DNA of 64,000 nt from Owenia fusiformis. Its lineage: Eukaryota > Annelida > Polychaeta > Sabellida > Oweniidae. The stretch spans positions 61,209,885 to 61,273,884 of the forward strand of contig CAIIXF020000001.1 of NCBI GenBank assembly GCA_903813345.2, written 5' to 3'. The notes beneath the pieces were generated by a model. It was not told the origin of the DNA. It saw nothing but the letters and a program-made list of their open reading frames with translations, and did not search any database. The translations under genes and the position numbers were made by a program. Positions 22,438-35,700 of this stretch are shown here, piece after piece. The stretch's first letter is position 1. The number at the start of each line of letters is the position of its first letter.

Positions 22438-24006
22438 AAACAAAATGGCGTCATAGTTATATCCCTTCACTAGGTGTTTTTATATTTGTAGGGGGGGGGG
22501 GCTACGTGCCTTCATATTATTGTCAAGATTTTTTATTCATGAATGCATAGGGAGGAGGTTAAACCTTACTCGAGTCTCTAGCTTACAGCTAGACGAAACT
22601 TCATTGATTTCGTATGTACTGTGCTACACGCACCTACACGCACCTAGAACTCATTTTTAATAAATTTTATAAATATTTTTAAGAATATTAATCATATTTA
22701 GGATGAAGCGTTGCTTGTCTGGATTTAGATATTTCAAAATTTCATTTCGGAGTTTGACACATGGTGAAATTTTCTCGCTGTAGCTAAAAATGGCTTCCGG
22801 TTCTGGACGTGAATAACATTTGAAATTATTCTCGCTTAAAGAAATCAAATATAACAATAGATTCAGACGGGGATGTGAGCTGATGTTCTTCAAATCTATA
22901 CATAAAGGTATATTTCATATTATTATGCCATATTTACTGTGCGTGTGACACAATGATTTACAATATTTATAATACTAAGGCAGCTCAATCTTCCTCCTCA
23001 AAGCCGGAATATAGAGAAGGCTTTGGACCGAAGTAAGTTAAACCCAATAACCGCTCCAGCAAAATTCAGATTAAAGAAAGAAAGCCATATAGACCTATTG
23101 GGTTGACCTAATGGATGGATGGGATTGGACAAAAAGTGATGTGAAATGGAATATACAGTTGGGGACATAAATAAATGACAGGTGGATTTGCTGAAGTGAG
23201 GATTTCCCATGTTAAAAATAAGAGAATTTACAAGAGGCCATACATCAGTGGATGAGATTATATGTATTATTGCCAACAACATCTGTTTGGGATGATAAAG
23301 TCGGAAAATGACAGTACCTGAAGTTGTGGTGATATTCAAGTCTTCATCTGCAATGCTTTAAATAGTCAAACAATGCCCCATTTAACAAGAATTATGCAAA
23401 ATGTAATAAATTTACTTGACAACCGATTTTGTGTACAAAATGGCGATTTGAAATCTCGACTACAGATCACATGATCTTTGAAATAATTTGTACATCCCTT
23501 ATTTTCTTTCAAATAAAGTACATTATAGACCCAAAACAGAAATGAATCAACCGCCTGTCGTAAGTTAACTATGTCAATGTTCATGTTATATCAGTGAAAA
23601 TGCTTTTGAATAAGGAGGTTATTCGAGAATATTTGTATTCACGCGAGATTTGTTCAATTTCCGGTTTGGGAATTTTAAAAAGTTAGATTCCATTTACAAT
23701 AGTTTTCCTTTTTTCTATTAATTTCTGCTGTATTGAGTATAATGAACAGTGTTACATGAAGCCATACAAAGTTCAAAATTGCAATGGCACCAAAAGAGTT
23801 GGTGTTGTGGCAAGTGACCTCCATGACCTCATCAAGAAAGGACAACAAAAACTCAAAATCAGAGTGAGTACTGAAGACAGTGAAGTTCACTGGAAAACTT
23901 TAGGCTAAATACTTCATCCATCAACAGTTGTCAGAATGAGCTAAATTCTAAGTTTCACGTCCTAAACTCTTCAAAATGGTCGAAAAATAGTCTAACTCCT
24001 TTTCAC
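22438..24006. other. Spacer between divergent CEP104 and DFFB, nothing recognised
   Basis: No exon or long repeat recognised. A short CACGCACCTACACGCACCTA duplication sits near 22628. Confidence 0.4.
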
Positions 24007-24557
24007 TTATCCCGTGCCAGGACTATAGTCCTGCGAACGTCTTATTCTTTTGCCTGTACGGTTACAACATGGGAGAATTTTCTACGCTTCTTACACTTAA
24101 GATACCTATTTCAATAGATTCCTTGTTATTTTAGCATTAAATTCTTTTCGTGTAGTTGAATCCACAATTGTCTGGGTTTATCGGCAAAATAAAGAAATTT
24201 CCGTCTTTGATCACAATATTTGCGTGTAATATTTAACTTATTTCAACTGTCAAATTCTTCCATTTATTGGTACATCCGGGCCACTTCCGGGTCAGTCAAA
24301 CGGGGAATCCCCTTTTAAATTCAACCACCATCTTGGAAAGTGATGGAATATCTCTCGATGAAAAAGAAAAATGTTCACATTCTGCCGATATACCCAAACA
24401 ATTGTGGATTCAACTACACGAAAAGAATGATAAAATATCCAGGAACCTATTGAAGTAGGTATCTTAAGTGTAAGGGGCGTAGATAATTCTCCCAAGTTGT
24501 AATCGTACAGGCAAAAGAATGCGCTTGTTACAGGACTATAGTCCTGGTACGGGATAA
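24007..24557. mobile_element. Long-TIR MITE (551 bp) with 8-bp target duplication
   Basis: Ends are TTATCCCGTGCCAGGACTAT and its near-complement ATAGTCCTGGTACGGGATAA. Both flanks read CTTTTCAC (23999-24006 and 24558-24565). The inverted arms extend ~190 bp (GTGTAGTTGAATCCACAATT against its complement near 24404), leaving a ~170-bp centre. Each arm starts with the palindrome CAGGACTATAGTCCTG. Confidence 0.85.
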
Positions 24558-24565
24558 CTTTTCAC

Positions 24566-26067
24566 TCTTAGTAGCACCATGGGGGGGGGCAGGTGTAAAT
24601 ATTTTCGAAAAGGAACGGGTGATACATACATATATTTCGGACCAAATGCGTGACATGAACGGCAATCGCGTGCAAAGACCGAATGGAATGCGTTCGATTT
24701 TTTCTGCATTTCTGATTTTTACCGTATCGACTTTCATAAAAAACAATTTTTAGGAATATCAACATAACGTGTGATTTGCGTGATATTTGATCATACACGC
24801 TAAAATGATGCATGATTTCAAATTTTCCAGCAAATGCTTGACAATTACGCCTAATGCGTGAGGGTTGACAGGGCTGCCATGGGCTTTCAATAAAGAAGCC
24901 CATGGTAGCACAATAAATGAATCAAAGGCTTCTCCAAATGGTGGAACCGCATTTTGAAAGCTGTCACGTGTCATGTTGCAGTCTGGGAGCCAATCCTCTT
25001 TGCGGCATAATTGGGCTCCAAAATCACCTCAACATTTGAAGAGTCATGTGAAAATCATTTCAAATTTTTAGTTCCCAAATGGTCATTGTGGACACAAATT
25101 CCACTATATTTGTACTTTTTAGGACAGAGGAAATAGAGCTTCACTGAGGTAAGAATTTATTATATGTGCGACAGAATCTCTTTTTGATAGCGATAGTCAT
25201 TATTTATGATCCTGACTATAACTGAGTTAGGCCTTTAGGCATGGGATTGGAACCCCCTGGCCAAGACTATATCCTCTAGTCTGAATTTTTATGTCCCCAC
25301 CAAGGCCACCACATAGTGTGGGGCCACATTGTCGGCCTTGGCGCATCTGATGACTTTTTCTTCATGTGGCGTTTTTCATGAGAGTTTGGGCCAAAGGAAG
25401 AGGTGCGATAATCGGCAAATACATCCATGGTCAAAATGAATACTTAAGTGTAACTTGAAAAAAAGAATGTCATATAATTCTTTGGAAAATATTGGTGATA
25501 AGTGGCCTACACATCAATACAGTGCTGAATATAGGTACTAGTACTAGGTACTAGTCTGCATATAAATGTAAAAATATTAAAAAGCAACTTATTCATTTCG
25601 AAAAATCAGATGAATTTAATTTTTTTCATGGGGAAATTATAATAGAGAGTACACTACTTCCTTTGTTTAAGTGAACCCTCCTTGGAATTTTTCTGAAAAG
25701 TGAACCAACCTCAAAAACGAGAAGTGGAATAATGGCACATGTTTATTTATCATAATTTAGAGATTTTGTTCTCGCAACATGTACATCTGATTTTCGGCAG
25801 TATCTAGAGTTTCCATTTTTTGTTATATTTGACTTGAGACTTCCATCCGATTACCAGGCATGTGATGTGGTAACAAGTCTGCATAAGTGTTGTCTTCAAA
25901 GATATGGCAGCTAAATCTTGAGAAATCATGAAGTGGCAGAAAATAAACACAGGGTCAGTAGAAGGCTACCTATCCCCTTGAGGCATGTTAGTCTCAGGTA
26001 TGTCTCAGAAGTATTTTTACACATATTTGTGTGTTTTATATTGTACTCCATGTGTATTGTATTGCAG
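24566..26067. other. Region upstream of the first recognised DFFB exon
   Basis: Likely holds the missing 5' part of DFFB. Candidates are a donor CACTGAG|GTAAGA near 25139 (possible 5' UTR exon) and an open segment at about 25923-25986 encoding NHEVAENKHRVSRR, which could be the first half of the CIDE-N domain. The strong GT at 25998 gives the wrong phase for the next exon. A weaker donor CAT|GTTAGT at 25987 gives the right phase. Confidence 0.35.
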
Positions 26068-29000
26068 GGTCGTGCAGAGCAAGTTCGTGCTGTCTTGGAA
26101 GATGGAACTGAGGTTGATGATGATGAATATTTCTACATGCTTCCTCCTCATACAGTTTTCTACTTGTTGCCACTAGAAACATCATTTGGATGTAAGTAGA
26201 ATTGGATAGATTGAATTTGATTCTTATTTTAGCATACCACTGTACTGCAAAACATATTTTGATAGATATCACATATTTACTCTGTAACTACTCCATTCCG
26301 ACACAAAAATGCAGCCAGTGGACTTGGGCTGATGATTTTCATATTGACATCCCTAAGACTATGCTTTGACATTAATTTTGTAAAATGCTATCACTTTGAA
26401 TAAAGGCTCAACATTTAGACATGTATATATAAAATACATTGGCACCTTATTGTAGATGCGCTCCTGCTACAGACATTATTTGATCACGTGTCTAAAGCCA
26501 GTGGTAACAAAAAACTTCAGAGTGACATTACTGACTTTATTGAACATGGTGACGGAGGTGAAACCAAAACTTTGATGATGGAGTTTGTCAACCAACTTTC
26601 AAATAGAGATACAATTCATGCAGAAGATAGGAAAGATCATGAGGACTGGTTTGAAGGTAAGGATATGTTGTTGCTTGCTTGCCGCTAAGAATTACATGAA
26701 AGTTTCAGTATTTTGTTATTGTGTGTAATGCACATAGAAATTTTTTGAGGATACACTGAAAGCCCCCACTTAAAAATTAAAATATTTTTTATCATACAGT
26801 AGTGATACTACACATATTTTCCTAGTTGTTCTAAATCCACCTTTTCAAATTAAAAAGAAAAAATATCTTGATTGAATGAAAGGTGATCAAAGTTTACACA
26901 GAGCCTGCTGTAGAATGAAGAAATATCTCTAAATAATGAACATAAAATTCAGTTACTTTAGCACTTTTGAATCAGGAGACCATTTTCAAAATTGGCAAAT
27001 GGGTTTCATTAATTTCATTTATCGCAATAATGATGGCTGCTATACTAATATGTGAAATATTGATGTAGGGAAGTCAATCACAATCTGTAGGTCAGAAGTA
27101 CTCCTCCAGAAAACGAAGAGTTGTTGGATCCCCACTGGGGTGGACTGAATTCTTCACAACTGCCCATTTATGGCAAATTTTTGTATTCACACCCCTTGGA
27201 TTCGTTTGTTCCATCGTGCATTCTTGCATTTAAGGTACTGAGAAAAGATTCAAAAGTAAAGATTCTGTGATGCGCTACAGTGCTGAGAGAAGAGTTCGCG
27301 GGTACCTCAGAACAGTAAGTGACACTTAAATGTATAACGTTTTTTTTATTCAGATCTCGTAAAATTCAAAATGTCTGCTTAACGCAATACTTTTCTGATA
27401 TGGAATTTTAGAGTTGATTCCTGTATATAGTGTTCGTTGGGGTTCGCTACTCTGTGGAGTCGCCAATTTCTAGTTCCAAAACAATGGTGTTATAGGCACA
27501 AGAAGAGGTTAATAAGGCAATATCCTGTAAAAGCCAGAAGGCCCAGCTGGATGCTGTGATGGAAAACTTCAAGGAACGCTTGAGGGAAAACAAATACCAT
27601 GGAACCTACTTCTCTAGGAAAGATCACAAGCATGCAGACTCCATGTGTGATGAATTTGGTATGTTTGATTACATTTATAGCAACTCTTGAAACTTTCTTT
27701 AGGGTTAAAATGCCTTCATACACTTTAGCTGTCAGCTGTATCATTTAGAACCAGCCAGTGATTATCTCCAAGAAAGCATACACAATGATTACAATCGGCT
27801 TCTTTGATGATGGAGGAATGATCAATCCATCAACATGCTCTTTCAGAAATTGACCTAATCTTCACCAAAAAGGCATCTTGTAATTTTAATGCCAAATTAA
27901 AAGGACTTTGGTGATCAAAATGAGCTGAAAGCGAAGTATAGCATGAATAATATCTTAAGAAAATAACATGTAGAAGTCTATTATTCAATGAATTTAGTCT
28001 TGAATATAACGATGGGTTGGTCACTCATTCATTTTGAAGGCCTCAATATCACTCTGGGTGTTTAACGTAACTCAGACATACTACTCCGTAACGTTAAGAT
28101 CATGAAGCATGTACGTTTATGGGGGGGTTAGGTTTTTCTTTAGATCATTTATTTGATATATTTGTCAACCACATGGTGTGAGTGGAATTTTATTCATATT
28201 GGATATAATAGAATAGAAGGGTTTGTTAAATGATTTCAGTTGATTTGTCAAATTGTTTTACTTCTACATAACTAAACAACATAACGTAACACCTGCCTCA
28301 TTATTTATCATAATGTTGGTGTTACATTATCATGATGCTTTTGATTTTTTCAAATCATATGCACATTTTCAGAAGTTCAAATCTGACTTTACATTTAAGA
28401 TTTGACCTTCAATGATCTTTTCACGGTCAAAACAGGTTAAAAGGTCAAAAAGTTTTTTTTTCAACTTGCTTCAAATTGATTATATTTTTAAAATCATCTA
28501 TAAGTTATCAGAAGTTGAAATCTGACTTTACATTTAAGATTTGATCTTCAATGACCTTCTCAAGACCAAAGAAAGCTTTTTCAGCTTGCTTCAAATTGAC
28601 CAATTTGTTTTTCAAAATCATCTACAACTTCTCAAAAGTTCAAATCTGACTATAGATTTGACCTACTTTGATATTCTCAAGGTCAAAAAAGGTTTGACCT
28701 TCAATGACCTTCTCAAGGTCAAAAAGGTCTTTTTTTAACTTGCTTCAAATTTTGTCATGTAAATACCTTAAACTTAAATTTGGACTGCAACAATTGCCAA
28801 GTCTCTTTAACTTAATTATCATTGTATATACTTTTCTTGCAGATAATGGAACTTAAATATACACCTGTCTTCAAGGTCACAAAATACTGATAATAATGTG
28901 TGAGGAACATACAATTTGATCAAAAATTATTTCAGTATTTATAATATCTAATCTATTCTATTGTAGGCTGGTTTAGGTGTGAGGGGGCATATGATGAAGA

Positions 29001-29687
29001 CAGCTGTGATAGGATACACAGAATAAACCCATATGGTGATCGGGACAGTAGAGTCCTGTTCAGTACCTGGAATCTCGACCATGTGTAAGTAAATCAGAGA
29101 GTGGTTGTATTGTATCCTTCAAATGCAGGGATTCAGTTATCATCCACTCTGTTTGTTTTGCCAGATTGTTCCTAGCCTATCTGATTAAGATGATCACGGG
29201 GTGGAAAAAGGAAGGAAAAGAACTGACGATGTCTGAATCCCTTAGTTTTGAAGGATACTATTAAAGTGTGATGTTTGTACTCTGCCATGAGTACATGTCC
29301 GTAATTTATAAACCACTTCAGAAGTGGATAATGTCAGTTATACCATTTGATATGTCAATAATTCTTTTTTATTAGAGAAAGACAATTCACAACCAAGTTG
29401 AATCCATGCTGCTAATATTCTCATGGATTCCATGTGGATTGACGTGGAAGAAATGCCAAGAACTGATATTTTCTTTCTATTCCAGCATTGAAAAATCAAG
29501 AGAGATTCTACCTTCACTTGTGAATTCTGCTGGGAAAGTGCCTAAAGACAAACAAATTAACTGGCAGTACTTCTACAATCTCTTGTTCACTCGGGACAAT
29601 CTTAAGCTCGTACATATCGTGTGCCATAAAAAGGAAGAACATTCCACGGAGAAATGTGATGAAAAACGATTCTATAGCAAAAAGTGA
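26068..29687 (+). CDS. DFFB: DFFB / caspase-activated DNase (CAD, DFF40)
   Basis: Six exons: 26068-26191, 26456-26656, 27235-27314, 27496-27658, 28967-29084, 29486-29687 (TGA). Phases fit at every junction; 295 residues plus a missing N-terminus (human protein 338). Exon 1 seen is the second half of the CIDE-N domain (AVLEDGTEVDDDEYF). The nuclease domain is complete: RFKSKDSVMRYSAERRVRG (equivalent of Lys155), GWFRCEGAYDEDSCDRIH (zinc Cys, Cys, His with family spacing), FSTWNLDH (His263 equivalent) and LVHIVCHKKEEH (Cys307, His308, His313 equivalents). In animals this enzyme cuts chromatin between nucleosomes in apoptosis after caspases remove the inhibitor DFFA/ICAD. No DFFA is seen nearby. 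Candidate AATAAA at 29920. Confidence 0.95.
28370..28770. repeat. ~150-bp tandem repeat rich in AGGTCA half-sites
   Basis: Three partial copies of a unit with AAGTTCAAATCTGACTTTAC, TTTGACCTTCAATGACCTTC and CAAGGTCAAAAAGG. Related in motif, not collinear, to the type B units at 8965-9860. It lies in the DFFB intron between 27658 and 28967. Confidence 0.75.
29116..29263. mobile_element. Short hairpin MITE in the last DFFB intron
   Basis: TATCCTTCAAATGCAGGGAT at the left faces ATCCCTTAGTTTTGAAGGAT at the right, an imperfect ~25-bp inverted repeat. No clear target duplication. Confidence 0.55.
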
Positions 29688-30712
29688 TATTAGTTTATTT
29701 TAATTTTGCCTGCTAAAATGAATTAGTATGGAGTATTGAATTATCAAATGAGCATATCTTTGAGGTCCAATGACAGCAAACAGTAGATCTGAAGTTCACA
29801 GCTAATCTCCAACAGTACCATACTCTTAATGTACCATACGGTACGGCGAATTCAAGGTATGGATTGGGGCTGTAGTTTGCCTCACAGTTCAAGAAAATGC
29901 CTCTTGAGGTGGCCTCACCAATAAATTAGGAAAACTCAATTATCATATAGCTGTATATTTGGCTATACACTGGACTATATGTTTTGCTATACACTGGGCT
30001 GCTGAAATGGGCATGTACTAGCTAGCATGCACTCAGTTGCAATATTATTTTATTAAGTGACGTATATATTGTCTCAATTTATACTTAATATATACTTTCT
30101 AAACTAATCAGGTCTTTCTGTATTTATACTTTATCAGGCTCTGTCTGATAACTTGATAAGTGGTTATTTCACTTATATTAATTGTATTCACATGAATGCA
30201 GAGTACTCCAAAATGTACACATTTAAATTCATTTCTTCAATATGCAGATCTAAGATGCCGATCCATGTTTCCTTTGAAATTTTTCATTTTCTCCCAACTT
30301 TACTCAAAATGTTCAAAACTGAATAATATGCAAAATCAACTCTTTTTGATGACTAATAATTGTGTGAATCTGGAATTGTTTTTTACTCTGAAAAATATTT
30401 ATTTCCCAGAATTACTTCAGAATCAATATCATCCATGAAAAACCAGATTACATTATTATGATATTGTTTCATCTGGATTGTGCATATTTTAGTATCAAAT
30501 AAACTGACAAAATGTGAACATTTTTGGATTGTGTAAAAAACTATTTATAATATCATGTCATTTATAAGGAGAGAAGGTGCAATGCAAGTTTAGGTGTTAA
30601 GAATCATTTCAAGGTTGAAGCCTGGATATAACCTTTGCAAAAAGGGTTTGGTGGAGTTTTAATTTTTTACTTTGTTAAAATATGTTTATATATTGTTAAA
30701 ATGTTTTACTCA
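29688..30712. other. DFFB 3' UTR and spacer
   Basis: AATAAA occurs at 29920-29925 and 30498-30503. Nothing else recognised. Confidence 0.4.
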
Positions 30713-31116
30713 CGGGGTCCTAACTTTGACCGTTAATTTGAATTTTTGACCTACCAGGTGCTTGAAAATCAAGGATTGCGAGTTTCGTACTGCACCGTTT
30801 TTCTTCAAACTTATACCATTAAAAGCAGAACAAAATTGCCTTTCTGTCAGTGCATTACTTTATTGTAAAGAGTCCCTCGTTCTAGCAGCGTTTTGGTCCC
30901 CAGCTGTTAGAAGGCCTTCTTACTGCTGGGGTCCAAAATGCCGCTGGAAGTAGGGACTCTGTTGAAGAGAATAATGTACCATCAGAAAGGGATTTGTGTT
31001 ATGCTTTTAATGGAACAAGTTTGAAGAAAAACGGTGCAGTATGAGACTCGTAATCCTTGATTTTCAAACATCCGGTAGGTCAAAAATTCAAATTAACGGT
31101 CGAAGTTAGGACCGCG
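30713..31116. mobile_element. Long-arm hairpin element (404 bp)
   Basis: Arms of ~190 bp: CGGGGTCCTAACTTTGACCG.. and its complement ..CGGTCGAAGTTAGGACCGCG. Shared blocks include GACCTACCAGGTGCTTGAAA and GCACCGTTTTTCTTCAAAC. The centre contains TGCTGGGGTCCAAAATGCCG. No coding content. Confidence 0.8.
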
Positions 31117-32139
31117 TGTCACTGTGTGTGAAATATATTAAAGCAATGAATATATGAATTTCAGCTTATTGAATGCACTTGTTTCTTGCATCTTGTCCTT
31201 AAATTCAGAAAAGTTTTATACACCACCTTCAAAATTATATTTATTGCACTCGTTTCTTCTCATGTTTTTCGTATCTTGTATGCTGGCTCCATACAAGAAC
31301 ATCACTAAATAGATCACCCACAAACCATGATGTAACATTCCAAACAGTTGAATGTCATGTCAATTGACTTTAATTTGTAACTTTCCCAATTGACATTTGA
31401 ACTGATAAAATGTTGTTTTAAAATAATGAGTTAGATTTAGTCATGTTAAGATATTTTCATGAATAGTTATTGTTGCACACTAAAAAATCTATGTCATTTT
31501 CGATATAGTGAACATATACAATATGTGCTAAATATTTGTATGATTTAAGTGTTCAACTATTAAAATAATATAAAATAATATACATTTGTAATATTCAATG
31601 ATTTTTGATGTGAAGTGCCCATTTTCATATTGATTGTATATGATAGTATTTTGTTAAAACCATTTACAAAGGAAATAGATTTGTAAGCCAGAATATACGA
31701 ATATACAAATATACTGTTTGTCAAATAGAGATAAAGAATGATTAAATCATTCTTCAAGTTAAATATTAATTCTGTAAATTAGTGAGTAATGAATGTTTGT
31801 ATATGGTACGTCATATTTGATTAGGAATTAGTGACCAAATATATATGTATTATACTCATTTACAGATAAACCAGTAAACTAATTGTAGATTATATCAATA
31901 AACATAGTTTTATTAATAAACGAAGTGATCAACAAAAATATTTTTAAATCCTGTTATGAAAATCAGCTAGAAATGCTGCCACCCCTTAAACAGCAAATTT
32001 GAGCATTCTTATCTTATCTCAACTACCTTTGGACCCTTTACCACTTCAGTTCACGAAACAACAGTTTCAAATAAGCCTTCACTAACAAAGTTAAGTTTAG
32101 TAAATTATAAAGCCGCCATATTGGATTTACAGTTACAAA
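31117..32139. other. Spacer upstream of the claudin-like locus
   Basis: AT-rich. The last 40 bases before the ATG at 32140 hold TTATAAAG (32105) and GCCGCCATATTGG, possible promoter elements for first exon N1. Confidence 0.35.
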
Positions 32140-32404
32140 ATGGCACCCCCACCAGAGAGGGTGATGTTCCTCATAGGATTTGGATTATCTTGCGCTGCAG
32201 TCGTGTGTAACATTATCGGCTTCTCTAGCCCATTCTGGTTCCAGTCTTACCCCTCTGCCCATAGCACATTCAGGAGTATAGGGCTGTGGCAAGCATGTTT
32301 TCAGAACTTCCAGCATCCAGCCGATTACATTGGGAAGCTTTATACAGGATGTTGGTGGATCTTCCACACTGAATACTGGAATATGCGCGACTGGCTCCTG
32401 CCAC
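32140..32404 (+). CDS. Claudin-like first exon N1 (TM1 + extracellular loop 1)
   Basis: ATG in AAAATGGC context. Short cytoplasmic start (MAPPPERV), TM1 (~residues 9-30, MFLIGFGLSCAAVVCNIIGF), then loop 1 with FWFQSYPSAHS, SIGLWQACF, YTGCWWIF and EYWNMRDWLLP, carrying the claudin-type W/GLW/C/C set. Ends phase 1 at CCAC|GTAAGT. It is 13.9 kb from the middle exon, with the 25-bp and 90-bp arrays and exons N2/N3 in between. N1 joins M as P-WFISVQ without breaking frame. Confidence 0.85.
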
Positions 32405-32769
32405 GTAAGTTCATAAAATTCATTCTGGAATGTCTCATTATTGACAGGTTTTGACCTTGATGGCCATTTTGAAATGTTAACTGTGTATCAGATATTGGGC
32501 CATTTGGGAAGCTCAAACATTTAAACCCAGGATTCATCCTATGTATGCAAAAATTAGAGAGTATATCAATGCCATGTATTAAGTGAGAGCATAAATCCTA
32601 ATAGGACATTTCCTGGAATATTCTTAAAAATAGGGTCATCCTGTTGATGAATAATGTTGTATTGTGCATGTGTTTCAAGTTTAAGAGAAAATTGTTGCAT
32701 TCTAATTTGGCCAGAGGGTTGTGTCTTTTTCAGTTGTATATGTGTGTTGTTTGCTTGGTTGAACATGAG

Positions 32770-35700
32770 TCGCTAATTTTATACATGTGTTATATTTTAC
32801 ATGTGTCTCATGTATTTTATTGTACAAGTGTCTTGTGTGCTGTATTTTACATGTGTCTCATACGTTATATTGTACATGTGTCTTGTGTGCTTTATTTTAC
32901 ATGTGTCTCATATGTTATATTGTACATGTGTCTTGTGTGCTTTATTTTACATGTGTCTCATATGTTATATTGTACATGTGTCTTGTGTGCTGTATTTTAC
33001 ATGTGTCTCATATGTTATATTGTACATGTGTCTCATATATATATTGTACATGTGCATGTGTTTCATATGTTGTATCGTACATGGGTCTTGTGTGTTTTAT
33101 TGTATATGTTTCTAATATGTTATATCGTACATGTGTCTCTTGTGTTGTATTGTACATGTGTCTATTTTATTGTACATATGTCTCATGTGTTGTATTGCAC
33201 ATGTGTTTTATTGTACATGTGTCTCATTTATTGTTTTGTATTGTACATGTGTCTCTGAGTTGTATCATACATATGTTGTATTGTATATTTTGCACCATGT
33301 GTTGCATGCTTAGCCTAAGTGTCTTGTGTGTGCATGTTCTATTGCACATGTGTCTAATGTGGTGTATTGTACATTTGTCTTGTGTGTTGTATTGTACATG
33401 TGTCTCATGTCTTGTATAGTACAAAACTTGTGTTTTGTATTGTATGTGTGTCCCTTGTTTTGTGTTGAACAGATGTTTGGTGTGTTGAGTTGTACTTGTG
33501 TCTTTTATTGTAAAGATGTCTCAATTGTTGTTTTGTATGTTTTATTGTACAGATATTTTGTTTATTGTAATGAATATGTGATAAGTATGTTGTTTTGTAC
33601 ATATGTGTCCCATGTGATGTATTGTACAAATGTTTGGTGTGTTGTGCCTCATGTGTTGTATTGTACATGTGTCTCATGTGTTGAATTGTACAAAACGTGT
33701 GTTTTGTATTGTATGTATGTTTTGTATTTTATTTTACAAATGTTTGGTGTGTTGTGTGTGCTGTATTGTACACGAGTCTTATATGTAGTATTGTACATGC
33801 ATCTCATATATTGTATTGTATGCATGTGTCTCATGTGTTGTATTGTAAATGTGGCTTGTGAGGCTGTACTGTACATGAGTCTTATGCTGTATTGTACATG
33901 TGTATCTCATGTTGTATTGTACATGTGTCTTGTGTGTTGTATTGTACATGTGTCTTGTGTGCTGTACTGTACATGAGTCTTATGTTGCATTGTACATGTG
34001 CCTGATATGTTGTATTGTACATTTTATCCCATGTGTTATATTGTACATGTTCCTCATATGTTGTATTGTATGCATGTGTCTCATGTGTTGTATTGTAAAT
34101 GTGGCTTGTGAGGCTGTACTGTACATGAGTCTTATGCTGTATTGTACATGTGTATCTCATGTTGTATTGTACATGTGTCTTGTGTGTTGTATTGTACATG
34201 TGTCTTGTGTGCTGTACTGTACATGAGTCTTATGTTGTATTGTACATGTGCCTGATATGTTGTATTGTACATTTTATCTCATGTGTTATATTTTACATGT
34301 TCCTCATATGTTGTATTGTATGTATGTGTCTCATGTGTTATATTGTACATGTGTCTTGTGTGCTGTACTGTCCATGAGTCTTATGTTGTATTGTACATGT
34401 GTATCTCATGTTGTATTGTACATGTGTCTTGTGTGTTTTATTGTACATGTGTCTTGTGTGCTGTGCTGTACATGAGTCTTATGTTGTATTGTACATGTGT
34501 ATCTCATGTTGTATTGAATGCATGTGTCTCATGTGTTGTATTGTACATGTGTCTTGTGTGCTGTACTGTACATGAGTCTTATGTTGTATTGTACATGTGC
34601 CTGATATGTTGTATTGTACATTGTGTCTTGTGTGTGGTATTGTACATGTGTCCCATATGATGTATTGTACATGTGTCCCAGCTGTTTTATTGTACATGTG
34701 TATCTTATGTTGTACTGTACACGTGTCTCATGTGTCATATTATACATGTGTCTCATGTGCTGTATTGGACATGTGTCTCATGTGTACGTATTGTACATTT
34801 GTCTTATATGATGTATTGTACATCTGTCTCAGCTGTTGTTTTGTACATGTGTATCTTATGTTGTACTGTACATGTGGCTCATGTGTCATATTATACATGT
34901 GTCTCATGTGCTGTATTGGATATGTGTCTCATGTGTTGTATTGTACATGTGTTTTATTGCACATGTGCCGCATGCCTTGTGTGTTAAATTGTATATGTGT
35001 CTCTTGTGTTACATTGTACATGTGCCTCATATGTTGTTTTATTCATGTGTCTTGTGTGTTGTATTGTATTGTGTTGTATTGTATAGAGGTCTTATGTTCT
35101 TTAATTGTGTCCCGTACGTTCTATTGTACAGAAGTCTCATATATATGTGTTGTCTTCTTTTGCTGTACAGATATCTTGTATATTGTATTGTACATGTGTC
35201 TCATATGTTGTATTGTACACATGTCTCATTTGTTGTATTTTACATGTATCTCATGTGCTGTATTGTACATTTGTCTTGTATGTGAATTGCACATGTGCCT
35301 CATGTGTTATATTGTACATGTGTTTTATTGTACATGTGTTGCATGTGTTGTATGTGTCTAGTGTGTTAATTGTATGTGTGTCTCTTGTGTTACATAGTAC
35401 ATGTGCATCACATGTTGTCTTGTTCATGTGTCTTGTGTGCTGTGTGTTGTATTGTAATTGTGTCTCTTGTTCTGTTCAGAAGTCTCATGTGTCGTCTTGT
35501 TTTACTGTTCAGATATCTTGTTCATTGTATCATACATGTGTCTTGTGTGTTTTATTGTATATGTGTCTTTTGTGTTACATAGTACATGTGTTTTATTGTT
35601 CATGTGTTACATGTAACATATTGTACATATGTCCCATGTGTTAAATTACATAAGTGTCTCTTGTGTTATATAGTACATGTGTCTCATATGTTTTATTGTA

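Noticed and set aside
25904-25980. ATG at 25904 as the DFFB start
   Set aside because: Its frame hits TGA after five codons and does not lead into the CIDE-N frame.
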